From Homarus americanus (lineage: Eukaryota > Arthropoda > Malacostraca > Decapoda > Nephropidae): a DNA stretch of 64,000 nt. Below, in pieces: positions 1 to 26,512 of this stretch. Where the stretch lies: contig NW_024725489.1 of assembly GCF_018991925.1 (NCBI RefSeq), forward strand, positions 6,448,726 through 6,512,725, read 5' to 3'. Position 1 is the first letter of the stretch. Each line of letters opens with the position of its first letter. The position numbers were made by a program, and so were the translations under genes. A model generated the notes under the pieces. That model was not told the DNA's origin. It searched no databases and saw only the letters and a program-made list of their open reading frames with translations.

Positions 1-296
1 GAAGGATTTAGTTTAAACAATAAATACTGCACTACTTGATACATGTAATAGCAAAAATATTGCTACACTTTCAGAGTCTTATTTTATAGGGTGGTAGCAT
101 TAGACACTAGTGCAGTATTGATATGGAAAATATCATCTTTCAGTATTTGTTTTATCTCAAAACACATTACAGTATTAGGTAAGATACTACAATATTGGAA
201 ACATGTGTATTGCATCAAATTTTATTCTGGCACCCTCCATTACACCTTTAGTGGAAAAAGACATGAAATTTATCAGTGTAAATATTTTATTTTCAG

Positions 297-391
297 ATTT
301 TGCGGGAGAACCTGCGTCCTCAAGACTTAGGTTTAGAGGATCACGTTCAGCCTATTAAATACCCTTATCTTCAACTAGGGGATAAGCTAAT
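297..391 (+). CDS. Raw-like gene, first visible exon
   Basis: It follows a tttcag acceptor and ends AT|gtgagt (phase 2). It encodes ILRENLRPQDLGLEDHVQP and on to GDKL; charged, no recognised domain. The preceding 296 bases look intronic. Confidence 0.7.
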
Positions 392-3300
392 GTGAGTAAT
401 TCCTAAATCTTTTGGCTGCATGTACTGTCTTACTGACATAGAATAGATAAAGTCTGTTACCATATGACAGTAATCACAATGTGAACTGTGATGGTTATAT
501 TCTTCAGAGCTTTTTACTCAACTCTCATATCATACTAAATTGCTTCTTCTTGTTGATTTTGAATTATTATTATGGTTTAAATAAAAAAGAATGGAAGATT
601 ACAATTAACAGTTAAATATTTGAAATTTTTCAGAAAACTGCACGATGCCTTTGTCAACACGAATTCAGAACAAATAACGTTAGCAGAGGTATGTAACGAT
701 AGTGTTATTGCCATGTAATGATATCTTTTGTTCTTTGATTTTTTATTGTTTATTATTGAGGTGTCTTTATTGAGTAGTTTTCTTATAAGATTTTTAAGAA
801 GAAATATTTTCTTGCATGTCATATTGATCCTGTTTTATGCATGAGTTAGACTTGTGAATAATTTTGTTGTCCATAACGTGAGACACATCATTACTAGAAT
901 TTTTATTTTGTTCTTTCTAGGCCCGTGTAGCGTTTAAAGTGGTGACTAATAAGGACCTGACTACAGAAGTACTACAAGCTATAGTCGCTGCCAAGAAAGG
1001 TATGACCAAATTACACCTTGTTACATAGTGCAGACAGATTTTGCATGTAAATTCATTAATGAATATTGTACAGTTATATTCTGTACCTACAAACTACAAT
1101 CCATAAAGCTGTGAACTGTAACCAAGAAACTCTTAATGATAAAAGAAAAAGTGTGTATTGTACTGTACAAATGAAGTTATCATTAAATCTAGAATCTGAA
1201 GAATTGTTAATGGGTGTTAATTGATACTCTATATATTTAGAGGAGAGCAGAAGTTTCCAGCATCACTCTTCATTGTATAATCAGACTTTTGTGCATAATC
1301 AGATGTAGTTACTTTGTCTTAGAGAGTTCACTGTTATACTTGCACTGTCTGGAAAACATAATTAATATACTGTACAGTTATTTGAATCAAACTTATTCAA
1401 TCATTTGCTAATGTGTATTTTTTTTTATTATTATTTTAGGTATAGAGATGCAAGAATTAAATGGTGTAGAACTCCCACTGAATGAAGTGTTTCTCACATT
1501 TGATGAATTTTGTTGTATAGTTGCTGAGTTTAAGAACCAGCACTTAGAGAGCAAGAGACTGTGGGATGTTTTCACTCATTCTGTACAGAAGGTACTAGGT
1601 AAGTAAGTCATCCTTGTGTCTTGTATGAATTTAGGCCAAGAGAATATTCTATAAGTCTACATAAATATCTTTTTATCTCTTATTCAAATTCCCTAATTTA
1701 CCACATACATTGCACAAAGAATAATAAATGACTGAGATGTATCACTAAGTCTGATCCCACTTGGAGCAGAAGGTAGTTTTTGGAATGCTATTTTAAAATC
1801 TACATACAATACATTTGATCACTTTTGGAGATAAGATAGCAATAATGAGAATATAATTTTAAATAAGGTGGCTGACATCATTTCTTCAAAGTAATGATTT
1901 AGAATTGTGTTTTACATTAACAGGTTGGGCACTCCCACGCAGACCGCTACGACCAATCAACAGCACTGGAGGTCGAGACATATATTTAGGAGGTTCTATA
2001 GGAAATAGAGTTTCATGGCGTGATGATATTGCCATTCCTATGCTCCGGAAACATGGGTTGTCTTATTTCAATCCTGCAGCAGGTGCCTGTTCTGGCCGTT
2101 TGTTGCCCATGGAAGCTGCTTTAATGGAGCATTCAAGGGTCCTGTTCTTTGTGATTACAGACACAACTAGAGGTGTCTCGGCCATGACACTAGTAAGTGT
2201 TACGTATTTAAGAAATTGTAATCGTTGTATATCATAATTTTTTTCTCATTTACTATGCTCTTTATAGGAGTTAATCAAATTGATCAATTTAATTTACTGT
2301 ATTTTGTAAATTTCATTGTGAACTTTCAATTTACAGTATTTTTATCTATTATCAGTTTGGTCCAAAATATATTGGCTTATGTAAAATCCTACAGTACATG
2401 TACATCACTATGTTTAGTCAATGTACAGGTATTTTGGTTCATTCATTACTTATACCTATATATGTAACTCGATATTTATTCAGTAAACTTTTTCCTACAA
2501 GTTCACTTTTGTTTACTATATACAGTATACATATACAGTACAGGTATACAAACAGTGGTAAACAGTTGACCAAGGATAGCCCAAGAAGTTTGGTTTTACC
2601 AGGGTCCCATGTGGGATTGGAGGGACTAATCAAATAATATTAAATCTACAGAAATAGACAAAATAATTTTGTGACATGCACTACATTACACTAGACTAAT
2701 AGGCCCATTGTTGTCACTGCTCGGTCTACATTAGTCGTCCTCTCATCAATACTGTATACCTCTTCATCAATCTCTGGAACAATATACCTCTTCATCATTC
2801 TCTAGATCAATAAACCTCTTCATCATTCTCTAGATCAATATACCTCTTCATCATTCTCTAGAGCTTTCTTTTTTTTTACTATCTTTACAGTATCTCAAAA
2901 CTCTTCTATTTTAAAGTAATATTTGTGTGCTCCTGCTATATTACTTTGGCCACAACTAATCCAACTGTTATTGCTCAAATCTTTTTACTGTAAAATAAAA
3001 TATCAATTTCTTTGCCAGTGAATTTTAAAAGAAAACGATATTTACAAATCCATTTTTACTTTCTTTTTCAGGCCTCACACTACATAGGGCTTGGTTGTAA
3101 TGTTGTGCTGTGTGTCCAGATGATAACAGAAGGGTCACTTGTTAATGGAGAAACGGTAAGTTTATATGCAGTTATTATTAACGATAGCTATCATAAGTTG
3201 AATTATTATTTTAAAATTTTTACACACACGTTTCCACATTAGAGAGAAATAAACATTAACAATAATTTTTGTCACCAGTTATCAAGATTAGCACTGAAGG

Positions 3301-3416
3301 ATTACAACAGGGGAAGAAGTTATCTCACCGACCAGGCTAATAAGGACGGGATCCCAGTTTTCGTAAACATCCAGGAAGGTATTGAGTGTGCCATTAGCAA
3401 GTGTCGTGCGAGATAG
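297..3416 (+). CDS. raw: Raw-like protein, 3' part of gene (7 exons)
   Basis: Seven exons join in frame: 297-391, 634-688, 921-999, 1440-1598, 1924-2192, 3072-3155 and 3279-3416 (TAG). They give 292 C-terminal residues; the gene starts upstream of the window. Every intron is GT/AG and all phases match. The last three exons hold a block beginning GRDIYLGGSIGNRVSWRDD, then YFNPAAG, a conserved ME pair, VLFFVITDTTRG, and GLGCNVVLCVQ. This pattern fits the nucleoside 2-deoxyribosyltransferase-like family (Rossmann-type, PF15891) found at the C-terminus of arthropod Raw. The tail DYNRGRSYLTDQANKDGIPV also fits my memory of Raw. In Drosophila, Raw restrains JNK signalling during dorsal closure, and no enzymatic activity is established there. 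The Raw assignment is from recall; a paralog with the same domain is possible. The visible exons before the domain have no recognised motif. Confidence 0.78.
634..688 (+). CDS. Raw-like gene, short exon
   Basis: A 55-base exon between tttttcag and GAG|gtatgt, entered in phase 2 and left in phase 0. It encodes KLHDAFVNTNSEQITLAE. Confidence 0.7.
921..999 (+). CDS. Raw-like gene, exon
   Basis: Acceptor ttctttctag, donor G|gtatga, phase 0 to 1. It encodes ARVAFKVVTNKDLTTEVLQA and a short Lys-rich end. Confidence 0.72.
1440..1598 (+). CDS. Raw-like gene, exon
   Basis: Acceptor ttattttag, donor G|gtaagt, phase 1 to 1. It encodes GIEMQELNGVELPLNEVF followed by FDEFCCIVAEFKNQHLESKR and FTHSVQKVL. 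It looks like a compact helical segment just before the deoxyribosyltransferase-like domain. Confidence 0.75.
1924..2192 (+). CDS. Raw-like gene, exon with core of deoxyribosyltransferase-like domain
   Basis: Acceptor ttaacag, donor CTA|gtaagt. It holds the family hallmarks: GRDIYLGGS (first strand and glycine turn), WRDDIAIPML, YFNPAAG, the MEAALMEHS glutamates and VLFFVITDTTRG. Glutamates after the YFNP turn are the catalytic type in true deoxyribosyltransferases; whether they are functional here is unknown. Confidence 0.82.
3072..3155 (+). CDS. Raw-like gene, exon
   Basis: Acceptor ctttttcag, donor ACG|gtaagt, phase 0 to 0. It encodes ASHYIGLGCNVVLCVQM, the last helix and strand of the domain. 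Confidence 0.8.
3279..3416 (+). CDS. Raw-like gene, terminal exon
   Basis: Acceptor gtcaccag, stop TAG at 3414-3416. It encodes LSRLALKDYNRGRSYLTDQ and ends in AISKCRAR. The 3' UTR must lie downstream; no poly(A) signal can be singled out with confidence. Confidence 0.8.
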   Translation, partial: LSRLALKDYNRGRSYLTDQANKDGIPVFVNIQEGIECAISKCRAR

Positions 3417-6320
3417 TCAGTGTAGACAATGTACAGAAACTTGTGTGTGCGTGTGTGTGAATTACAAAGTGAGTGATGTAAACATGAAGGCACTATTCTC
3501 TTTTGATGCATAAAGGACATATGGTTTGTCCTAATTAAGACAAATATCCTGATATTGGAATATCAATTCCATGGAAATTCGGCCACTGAATTTTGAAACT
3601 CAGTGTCATAAATGTTGAGAAATTTACTAGTGCTGCAAGTATAAATATTTAGTAATCTGAAAAGGAAAATAGCATGTGTGGAGGAACTCCAAATATTACT
3701 GGGAAAATTACTATATTTCAAGTGCAAAAAGAAGTATGATTAAGATTGTCTTCAATTCCATGGGAATTATCGGTTTACCAGATAGTAATGCAGTGAGTGC
3801 AGCTTTTGGAGACCCACACTGCTTCTTAGTGCAGCAAGTATTGGGCAGCAAGAAGAATTCTGTGCAGTTAAAAAGAGTTGTGAAAGTCTAACCATAGACT
3901 ATGTCTTGACTTCAGTGAAGTTCACATAAGCTATCCATTTACTATTTTGTGTAATTTTGTGTGCATTTGGCTATTAATTCTAAGTGTGCACATAACTCGT
4001 CTTCTGACAAATCCTCATGGAAATTGGCAGATTTGCAGACTATAAGGCGTTAAAGCCTTGATGCTGATGTGATTTAGCATGAGGTAATGTGAATTACTGT
4101 GCCAGTGCAATCTATCAAATCATTGATAATCATCATTGGTCCAGAATGGCAGGAGCCACTTTGAGATGGGAAACAAAATTTTTATGTTATACGATTTTCA
4201 TTACTGACTGGTGTAAAATCTAGTAGAGAGCAGTTACTGCTTGAATATGCCAACTTCCTTGTACTGTTTTTTTTTATTTATTTTTTTTTTTTATTTAAAG
4301 GTTACAAGAAAATTCTTTTATCAAAAGTGGAAAACCACACCATGTGCTTTGCATAATTAAAAGTCATGATTTAAATTAGGTTCTTTGGAAGATGCATTAG
4401 ATTCCATTGCTATCAAGGAAGTTGTGAACAACTGAATTGAAAGCATAGTTAAAAAGAGTTAAACTGTGGGTCACATGCCCATGACAGGAGCAGCTATTTT
4501 GATTCTTAGAAGATGTATTCATCCCGAAAGACAATTTACCTAACACTAAGGACTAGAATAGCTGATCATCCTACATTAGCAGTGGACACGGGAAAACTTC
4601 TCAGGTTACAGGAAGATACATAGTCAGATTGTAATTTTGGAAAGTGAAATCTTAATCAAACGGATAGTTGTGAAAACATTTCTCAACCAGTGAACAAGCA
4701 CCATCAGTACAGTATTGTGTACTGAGGCTGGCCATGTGATTTTCACTTTCCAAAAACAATCATGGTACTTTGCATGTCCATTGTCAAGTACAGCGGTGAA
4801 AGTGTGCCCCATACTGGTTCTAGGAGGAGACCAAGTACAATCTCCCACTGCAGGAAAATCTCCAGCGTTGGATGCAATAGTGTGTAATTTAATATTATAT
4901 ATGTGAGGTGTTTGTAGGGCCGAAAGAGGTATGTTTCTCAATGTTTAAGATTCTCACTAGGTTGTACAACATGATGGCGCATCACTTACCAATACATTCC
5001 CATTGTTAAGTGTTTTAATGGTGCTTCTACGTTTTAACAGGGAGGGTTACCGGTACAAGGCAGCTTAATCTTCACATTGCATCTGGCTTAACGCTCACTT
5101 GATTAAGCTATGTCCACTGTCATTCCATTGTTTTTAATGACAGTGATGATAGTAAAACATCTCCAAATCAACCAATAATTTTTCCTAAATGTTTTATACA
5201 AAAAGGGGTTGTTAGCATTGAAAATTTTAATAATGTTAGCCCTTACAAAAAAAAAAAAGCAAATTTTGATTTTTTTTTTAAGAAACAAATGAAATAGAAT
5301 TTATAGATTTGTACAAATTTCTTCAGAATAGTTTGAGCTGTGCTGCTCATAAGTCACAAAATTACCATTTGGTTTCAACTCTTAAAGTATCACCTAATTG
5401 TTAATTATAGATATTTAATAAAAATGATTATGCACTATCATCATTCATATATAAAACCATTTCTCATTATAATTTGGGTATCCAAGCAAAATGTTTGTGA
5501 AATATTTTGATCACCATAAATTTTGTATCATGTCACATTTTTATGCATTCAAAGCTGGCAAAACTTTCAAGATCTTGGTTAGATGGTTTATTAACTGACT
5601 ACAATAAGGGTTTGTGTCAGGGTACAAAGTTAGTATGATTTTGTCTTTGGAGCTGCCTGTGCAAAGGTGTTTATAATGTGCGTTTGAGTGTAAAAGTCAG
5701 GTGACCTGGTAACTACGAACTACTGAACTTTAACATGCACCAAAATTCATTTTAGTTGAGATTTATATCTCTAGCCCTTGTTCAAAATTACCAGGCCAGT
5801 GATTTTTGAGTCCATAAACACATTAAAACATGTTTAAACACAAAGGGTTCAATTGACAATGTTGAACCCCTGACATGACCGCTTCACTCCTCCAGCCTTT
5901 AGAACCCAGCAAGATTGCATGAAATATTGGCTGAAGAGTCATAGATATTTTTTCTGTATCAAGTAAATGAAAACGTCACCACCTGCTGGTTTGTGAAGGC
6001 TTGTTGAAAGAATCTCGATCACACTGAGTCTTGTTTAAGAATTAATGCACATCATGCCAAACCTTCCTCTTCATAAGGCAGTTGGTAGAAATGTACAGCC
6101 AACTGGTCACATCACTGTAAAGAAATCTCCATTTAAATTAATGTGAAAATATCACATGTTGATTAAATACAGTTTAAACTCTATAATATTAAACAATAGG
6201 TAAACAGTACAGTATTGTGATTTTGAAAATATATCTTTATTTACAGCTCCAGTTAGAATCAGTGAAAGATCTTATGAAACCAAAAACGATACTTTTGCTC
6301 TACTTACTAACAATGTGTGA
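3417..6320. other. Non-coding: 3' UTR of Raw-like gene and intergenic DNA
   Basis: No open frame here looks like protein. The first part should contain the 3' UTR of the upstream gene. Poly(T) and poly(A) runs occur near 4268-4300 and 5251-5280. Nothing else recognised. Confidence 0.5.
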
Positions 6321-6403
6321 CAGAGTCGTGACCAATAGTCCAAGTGGCTAACGGGCCAATCTGTGGCAAAGAGGATAAAGTAAAGTAAAAAAAAAAAAAA
6401 AAA
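6321..6403 (+). mobile_element. 3' tail of a non-LTR retrotransposon
   Basis: The segment from cagagtcgtgacc through gaggataaagtaaag and poly(A) matches, with scattered differences, the 3' ends of the elements at 16892-17045 (reverse complement) and 31602-31768. It is a severely 5'-truncated insertion of the same LINE family. Confidence 0.6.
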
Positions 6404-9400
6404 TATCAGATTATACATCTAGTACAGGTATATTACAGCGGACTTTGAATGAGAGCGCTATGTTTGCTTTAGAGGAAGTGTTGGATAAGGAAAGTGTAGG
6501 CGTTAGGTTTTTGAATAAAATTACTATTGATTAGCAGCTTGAAAATTAAAAATATTTTATTATATATGTATATGTCATGTCAGCAGATCTGAGAACATCA
6601 TTTTCCTACCATGGGACTGAACTTGCAAATTCCTTTTCTCATAAGGTGTTCTTGCACTTGCTTATATGAAATAAAGGTGTTAAAGAGAGAAGCAGAATAG
6701 TGAAAAGAGAAGGAGAATAGAGAAAAACTTGAAACTACAGACAGGTTTTATAGGTATTTTAACTGCTATAATAAAATGTAATCCTAGGAATCTTTTGCTC
6801 TTTTTTTTAATATTGTTTCCGTATAAATGGTGTCTGTTTACTATGGCTTGAGCATGCCATATTTCCCACTGGTAATTTATTTGTAACATTTCATGTAATT
6901 CTTGCTAGTTAATCTGTACGGTACATTTTTTATCAAGGAATATTGAGCAGTGAGTAAAAGAGGAGGATGTGTAGTCCATTAAGTTCAGCAGATATTATGA
7001 TGTGACCATTATCTAATGAACTTGTGCATCTAGTACAAATATATTATTGTACACTTATTTTGTTTCATCATTATAACTAATATTATGATGAACTGACATG
7101 CAAGTGAAAGCTCTGAAACTGATTTACTCCAGAAATTGTGGAATTATTTATCATAATTTCTTCTTTATTGCGTATATATTATGATTGTCAAATTATAATA
7201 CTTTATGAACCTCAGCTGATGGCCTAATGTGTGCCCATTATCTTTGCAGTTAAATTATCTAGACTGAACATTAAAAATCTTATAGTGAGGGATATTTACA
7301 GTACAGTATCCTTGGGTGCCCTCTCCTTCAAAATTAGAAAGTTTATTTAGTAGTACAAACCCAACATATAAATTGAATCTTTTATAAAATAGTCATTGAT
7401 AATAGCACTCATTGCCATTAAAAGCAATTAAGAATATGATTTACTATGATTTAATGGATACATTAGTAAATATGTACTGTTTGATGATTTGTTTTTAATG
7501 ATCTGATTTGGCTTCTCTATTCATTTATTGTTGTCTCTGTGTTTTGGCCCACATGTCCCAAATGGCCATCAGAATACTGTACGGTATGTGGTTGTAAAGA
7601 ATATTAGAGTATTAAACAATAATTATATCTTACTCACAATATATATACAGTATATATATATATATATATATATATATAATCCATTTGAGCTGTAAATACC
7701 AATGAGATGGAAGGTTTGATACATCATGGACAAGCATTCAAGAAATTTTCAGTCTATCAGAGTGATCATTTAACCCTTACCAGGAGCCCCTGTAAAGTGT
7801 AATGGTGACAGGTGTCAATAAATCATATGTTCATTATACCATGTATCAGTGATAGGTAGGCTTTGTCATATTTTGTTGCATTCGTTACACTTAATCATGT
7901 ACTGTATATATAATTATATATTATAGATTATTTTTACAAGAATCTTAACTCACATTGAAATACCTTCTTTTATTCTCCTTTAAATTTTTTACATTTATAT
8001 TCTCATAAATTTATTTTATGATCATTGAAGCCATCAGTTAGTGACTCGCGGTATTTTAGCACACTGATAAGTGAAAGTTCCACTATGTCACAGATTTGTA
8101 CTAGATTAAGCCCAGGGTTTAGGAGGTGACTTGCATGTAATGTTCACAAATGTTACAGGTTCTAACCTGAGAAACCCTAAATACTGGTGGATGAGATTAA
8201 TTCATGAATTAGGGAAAAAGCAATGAGTTGTAGGTGACACAAGCCTTGCCTGCTGTATTTGTCAGCTGCAACCCCACACTAATTCCAACTGACTATTCTA
8301 TGGGAAAAGAGAGTATCTGAGTCACCTTTACTCTGGACTTAACCACGAAATGTGATAGCTGAATCCATCTTTCATTTATAGCCTGTTCATTTAGGTAACC
8401 TGCACATCTAAGGCCAGGAAACAAAACCGTTTTAAAATCAGTCTAATTGAAACAAAACTAAAACCATTACCTGAAAGGGAATTTGTAATTTCTGTACAGT
8501 ACATCAAAGGAATCTCAATACTGGTGCCAACATACAAAAGGGACAGATAGATCCTTGAAGACCGTCAAAGAGACCTCAATAGCAAAAGCCTCTCGTAATG
8601 GCCAGGCCAAAACACAACAGTATGCTGATAATATATATCTTTGTAGCTAGACACCCGATACCCTGAACCCAGAAAATATTTGCCCAAAGTACCGAAATAA
8701 TGTACCTGTAACACGAAAGAAAGACAGAAAACTCTCTCAGCCACCACTGTAGAGGGACCACTAGCCCCTTTAGAACTGCGTACAGTATTACACCCAGTTG
8801 GAATACTGAAGATAACCACTTAAACACTCAGATGCAGTGAATAGATTAGTGCCCGACTGGGTATTCACCAATACCCCTGTATTTAGGCCTAATGAGGGTG
8901 TGACGGCATCTACCTGTGCCTGGAGAATGCAACTCCCTCTGAACGTCCAATGGTAGGACCTACAAGGCCTCGGGGGGGGATATAATAAAATAATAATGAT
9001 AATAATGAAATAAATAAAGTAAATAACAATTATAATAAAAAAATCAAGAGTGAGAAATTATATATGCATGTTGTATTGCCAAAGTAAGAGAAACAATTGA
9101 GACCCTGAAATTGTGTGTAAATGAGTCAGAAAGTCGGATCAGCAACCTGGGAAATTGGTCCCAATTTTTGTGATGCCATGGCAGCAGGGTCTACCATTAG
9201 ACAACACATTATGCTTCCAGTATCTTCCCAAGAGGTTGTACCTCACTGTTATGATAGCTGCCTACTGTCTACTACCGCGGCCGCCTACTCGTTGATAAAT
9301 TATTTTTTTTGGCTCTCCCACAGGTTGTAGAAGTTTTATTTCTTTTAGTACATATTATTTACTTTACTAAACCTGCGGGCACTTCGGATCACCTGAAGTC

Positions 9401-9605
9401 CACAGCTTATTTCACCTGTTATGCTAATAATGGTAATGCTGGAGCAGACAACTAACACAAGAAGTTGTTCGATTAGGTTACTTTTTTCCACGTGATCTTT
9501 GGGTCATAGGAAGTAATGAAAACGATACGAAATTGCACAGAACCTGGATACAGCCCGTTAATAATCCTGTAAGCGTGATGTTGGACTTCGTAACCATTGT
9601 GGTCT
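6404..9605. other. Non-coding intergenic DNA
   Basis: AT-rich, with many TACAGTA/TACTGTA words and a short (TA)n at 7646-7677. No exon-like segment or intact element recognised. A C/G-richer stretch near 8900-8980 may be old transposon DNA. Confidence 0.4.
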
Positions 9606-9613
9606 CTTGTATT

Positions 9614-10377
9614 CACTAGCGTAGCTAGGGGGGGGGGGGGCGGTCCGCCCCGGGCGGCACTTTTGGGTCTGCTCATCACCCATATCTGCAGCTACTGGAG
9701 ACGTTAATCCATCCCTTTGTATCGGCGGCAAGTTAATCCTTGTCGTGTCTGACCTAACACCTGACCCACATCATCACGGCCACGTCATGAGCTACACCCT
9801 TGCTATGCGCCCCCCGCCACACACACAACCTGTAACCTGTTGAGGATTAAGGAAACAACTTCAAACAAGTACGCCAGTGAGCTCATGTGGTGTGGGTCAG
9901 GTGTTAGGTCAGACACGACGAGGATTAACTTGCCGCCGATACAAAGGGAAGGATTAACGTCTCCAGTAGCTGCAAAACCATGCAGTCTCGGGTCATATCA
10001 GTTCATGTACAGCCGACCAATCCACCAGTTACAAGCAATTCACTTCAGTTCTGCACAAGTCTCCATCGTGACAAGACGAGGGGAGGCTAGACGACTTTTA
10101 AGTTCTCTTGTGTTTTCGATCCAGTTATTTACTTCGTTGGAAGACATAATACTATAAGGTAAGAAATATTAAAGTATTGGTTAAAAAATATTGATGTGAC
10201 TTTTGCTGCGGTACTGAGATTAAATATTAAGATTTTGTTTCACTGCATTGCGATTTTATACTAAGACACTATCCTCACTGGGGTACAGACAAAAGCCACC
10301 CAGACGAAAGCCACGGGAGGGGGGGGGGGCAAACTCAAGGGCCGCCCCGGGCGGCACACACTCTAGCTACGCCACTG
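9614..10377. mobile_element. hAT-like MITE with 8-bp target duplication and internal foldback
   Basis: The ends are CACTAGCGTAGCTAG and, reverse-complemented, CAGTGGCGTAGCTAG (13 of 15 match). They are flanked by perfect copies of CTTGTATT at 9606-9613 and 10378-10385. An 8-bp duplication and a CAGTGGCGTAGC-type end are hAT hallmarks. Inside, G-runs and a cgccccgggcggcac motif sit near both ends, and a long imperfect inverted repeat pairs 9686-9770 with 9891-9973. No transposase frame is present, so it is non-autonomous. Confidence 0.88.
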
Positions 10378-10385
10378 CTTGTATT

Positions 10386-10935
10386 CATGTCAGGAATAAA
10401 TCTCATCATTTTGTTCTGAATGCTGTAATTAATACCTTGGATTTTAGCATCTTTGTTAAGGCAGAGTCCGTCCATGACCAGCCTAGCAAAGGTTCCTACG
10501 GGCATCAGCTGAAAGGCATTTAGCATTTCTATTGAAAATTTTTATCCCGCCATTTATTTTATTTTTTATGCTCCGATTAATTCACCAGAATGAATCCGTC
10601 GCCCTTGTGTCCAGAGTTAAACAGATTTGGGATGCCGTAAAAATTGTGAAAACAATCTAAGGTATTGTGGATGCATCATATAGACAAGTTATTTCAATGT
10701 TTATGATATTATTACTATTTACTACATTTATGGTATAGATATATCATAAGTGATATTATATTTTCATATTGAGATATTAAACATATTGATTTAGCTTTGA
10801 TTACATGGCTATATCCCTAGACTTATTAGAGGTTTATGTCCTTATTATCTGTTCCCTCGCCATCACCAGTGTCAACAACTGTGTTCGTCTACCCAAGAAT
10901 GTTACGTTGACTCACACATTATTGTTTTGTTGCAG
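10386..10935. other. Non-coding DNA upstream of the MINPP gene
   Basis: The promoter and 5' UTR of the MINPP gene could lie here or further downstream, but no TATA box, initiator or CpG island is evident. Confidence 0.3.
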
Positions 10936-10959
10936 TTTAGCAGATTCCAGCAATGAAAG
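10936..10959 (+). other. Possible 5' micro-exon of MINPP gene with alternative start codon
   Basis: A 24-base segment lies between a tgttgcag acceptor and AAAG|gtaaat. It carries ATG AAA G and leaves in phase 1, which fits an exon starting at 11980 (after tcctcag). This would place MKGGCMLLNSR before the start used here. It rests on signals and phase only. Confidence 0.3.
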
Positions 10960-11576
10960 GTAAATATTAAGTAATTTTAATGTCTTTATTGTATGATTTC
11001 CCCCATCAGGTACAGAAGCTGTACAATACAGCTTCATGTTAGTGTCAGGTGAAGTGGGTTGGCACCTCCCCTTATGAGTGCTCTCCTTCCTGTTATTATT
11101 TACATGTGTGGAATTTCTCAGACCATTGTATATGTGGTCTGAGGGTTAATATTCATTTTAGGATCAACAAGGAACTTCACAACTCTGTTTATATTGGGAG
11201 AATGAAAAAAATAAGTAAATTTTCACTAGTTGCTACTATACGAAATCGGTATTATTTAGCTTTAGTGCCCCCGAAAGTTATAAACTACCTAAACATTTAC
11301 ATCTCGCTATTCTGAGCATTTCGAACCCCATATATACGTTACGGAAATGGATAACAACGACACAATTGAATTTAATTGATGTTAAGTAGTTTTCACTCTT
11401 CATCTGTGAGATGTTATCTGCGCATCACGCATGCGCAATGTTGACTGATGTCATCCAGTCGTGACCAATGAGTTATCGATATCATCATGCGAATTTTTTT
11501 CGACCGATTACAATTTTGTTTTTCTCAAAGGAAGCAGCTTCGGTATGATTTTAATTTCATTGACCAGTTTCACAAT

Positions 11577-11811
11577 GGCCGTGGTGGAGGTTGGTTGTCG
11601 TTTGTGCTCCTACGATAATTTTAAGTTTATTGCCGAGCTTTACGAGAAAGACGACTGCATGGTGTCACTTCCACCAATTAACCAATTAGTACAGAGGCAC
11701 ATTCATGGATGTATAGTAACAGGCTGCTCTGTCCTCGGTTTCAGTTCATATTGTGTACAGCTCATCCATGCTCGTGTTACAAGCAAATTTACGAATATAA
11801 TATCTCATTGA
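11577..11811 (+). other. Short reading frame with a CRLC motif, function unknown
   Basis: From ATG 11577 the frame reads MAVVEVGCRLCSYDNFKF and continues to a stop at 11809-11811. A CRLC pair near the N-terminus recalls the start of ZAD zinc-finger-associated domains of arthropods. The second cysteine pair is not clearly placed and there are no C2H2 fingers nearby. It may be a captured fragment or chance. Confidence 0.2.
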
Positions 11812-12005
11812 AATTTAAGTTTTAGGTAATGAAGTAAATGTTGGTGTAAAGCACATTTACTCCAATGTTCTTGTATTGAGCATTAATACTTTATTTAATG
11901 TCGGTAAAATACAACCTGCTTACCTGTTTTTGAAAATTCCTATATGCTTTTGACATTTCACCTTTGCATATGTCCTCAGGTGGATGCATGTTGCTCAACA
12001 GTAGG

Positions 12006-25894
<13,889 letters not shown>

Positions 25895-26512
25895 TGAGGG
25901 ATTGTTTAATGTTTATGTAACTAAGTTATAAAAATATAATTTGAAGTTTTACAAATTATAATGACTACTGCGTGTAATTTTTATTTATCGATTTTAGATT
26001 GTGACAGACTTGAAATGCCATTTGTTAACTTTTACCTGTGATTGACTAATGTGTGAATAATCCTGAAATAATGTAAGACATCTGAGATATAGAACAAGCA
26101 CAATATACCCTCAATTTAAGCAAGGGATATGTTCTTGAGGAGCCTTGTGTATGTCACATTCATTCAGATCGTACTGTACTTAATTTCTCGTAGGAAATAA
26201 GGGTATGCAATTCTAAATCTTCACATCTCCCAAGATACCATTCTTTGCAAAGAAATAAACACTGAATTGTCTTAAATGAATGATGATAATTATTCCAGCT
26301 ATTGAGTTGAATTTAAAAATTTTGCCACATACAGCAGCTAGTTTAATGTGCACTCCATATTGTACTGTGTATATATTACACTAATTACCTGTACGTTGCA
26401 TTTATAGTATACATGATTGCATACTTTACTCACTCAGTCTTTTGCCCATCTATTGGTTGATGTGGCACACCCCTTGTAGCCAGTGTGTAGGAAAGTAGTC
26501 ACCACTGCTATT
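25895..26512. other. 3' UTR and downstream DNA of MINPP gene
   Basis: This holds the 3' UTR with the AATAAA candidate at 26254-26259. No other feature seen. Confidence 0.5.

Noticed and set aside
8565..8827. Two overlapping minus-strand frames of 83-84 codons
   Set aside because: No recognisable motif, no splice context, and each is a frame-shifted shadow of the other.
11461..11576. Upstream part of the CRLC frame (MTNELSISS...)
   Set aside because: No support for translation before ATG 11577; sequence looks intronic or promoter-like.
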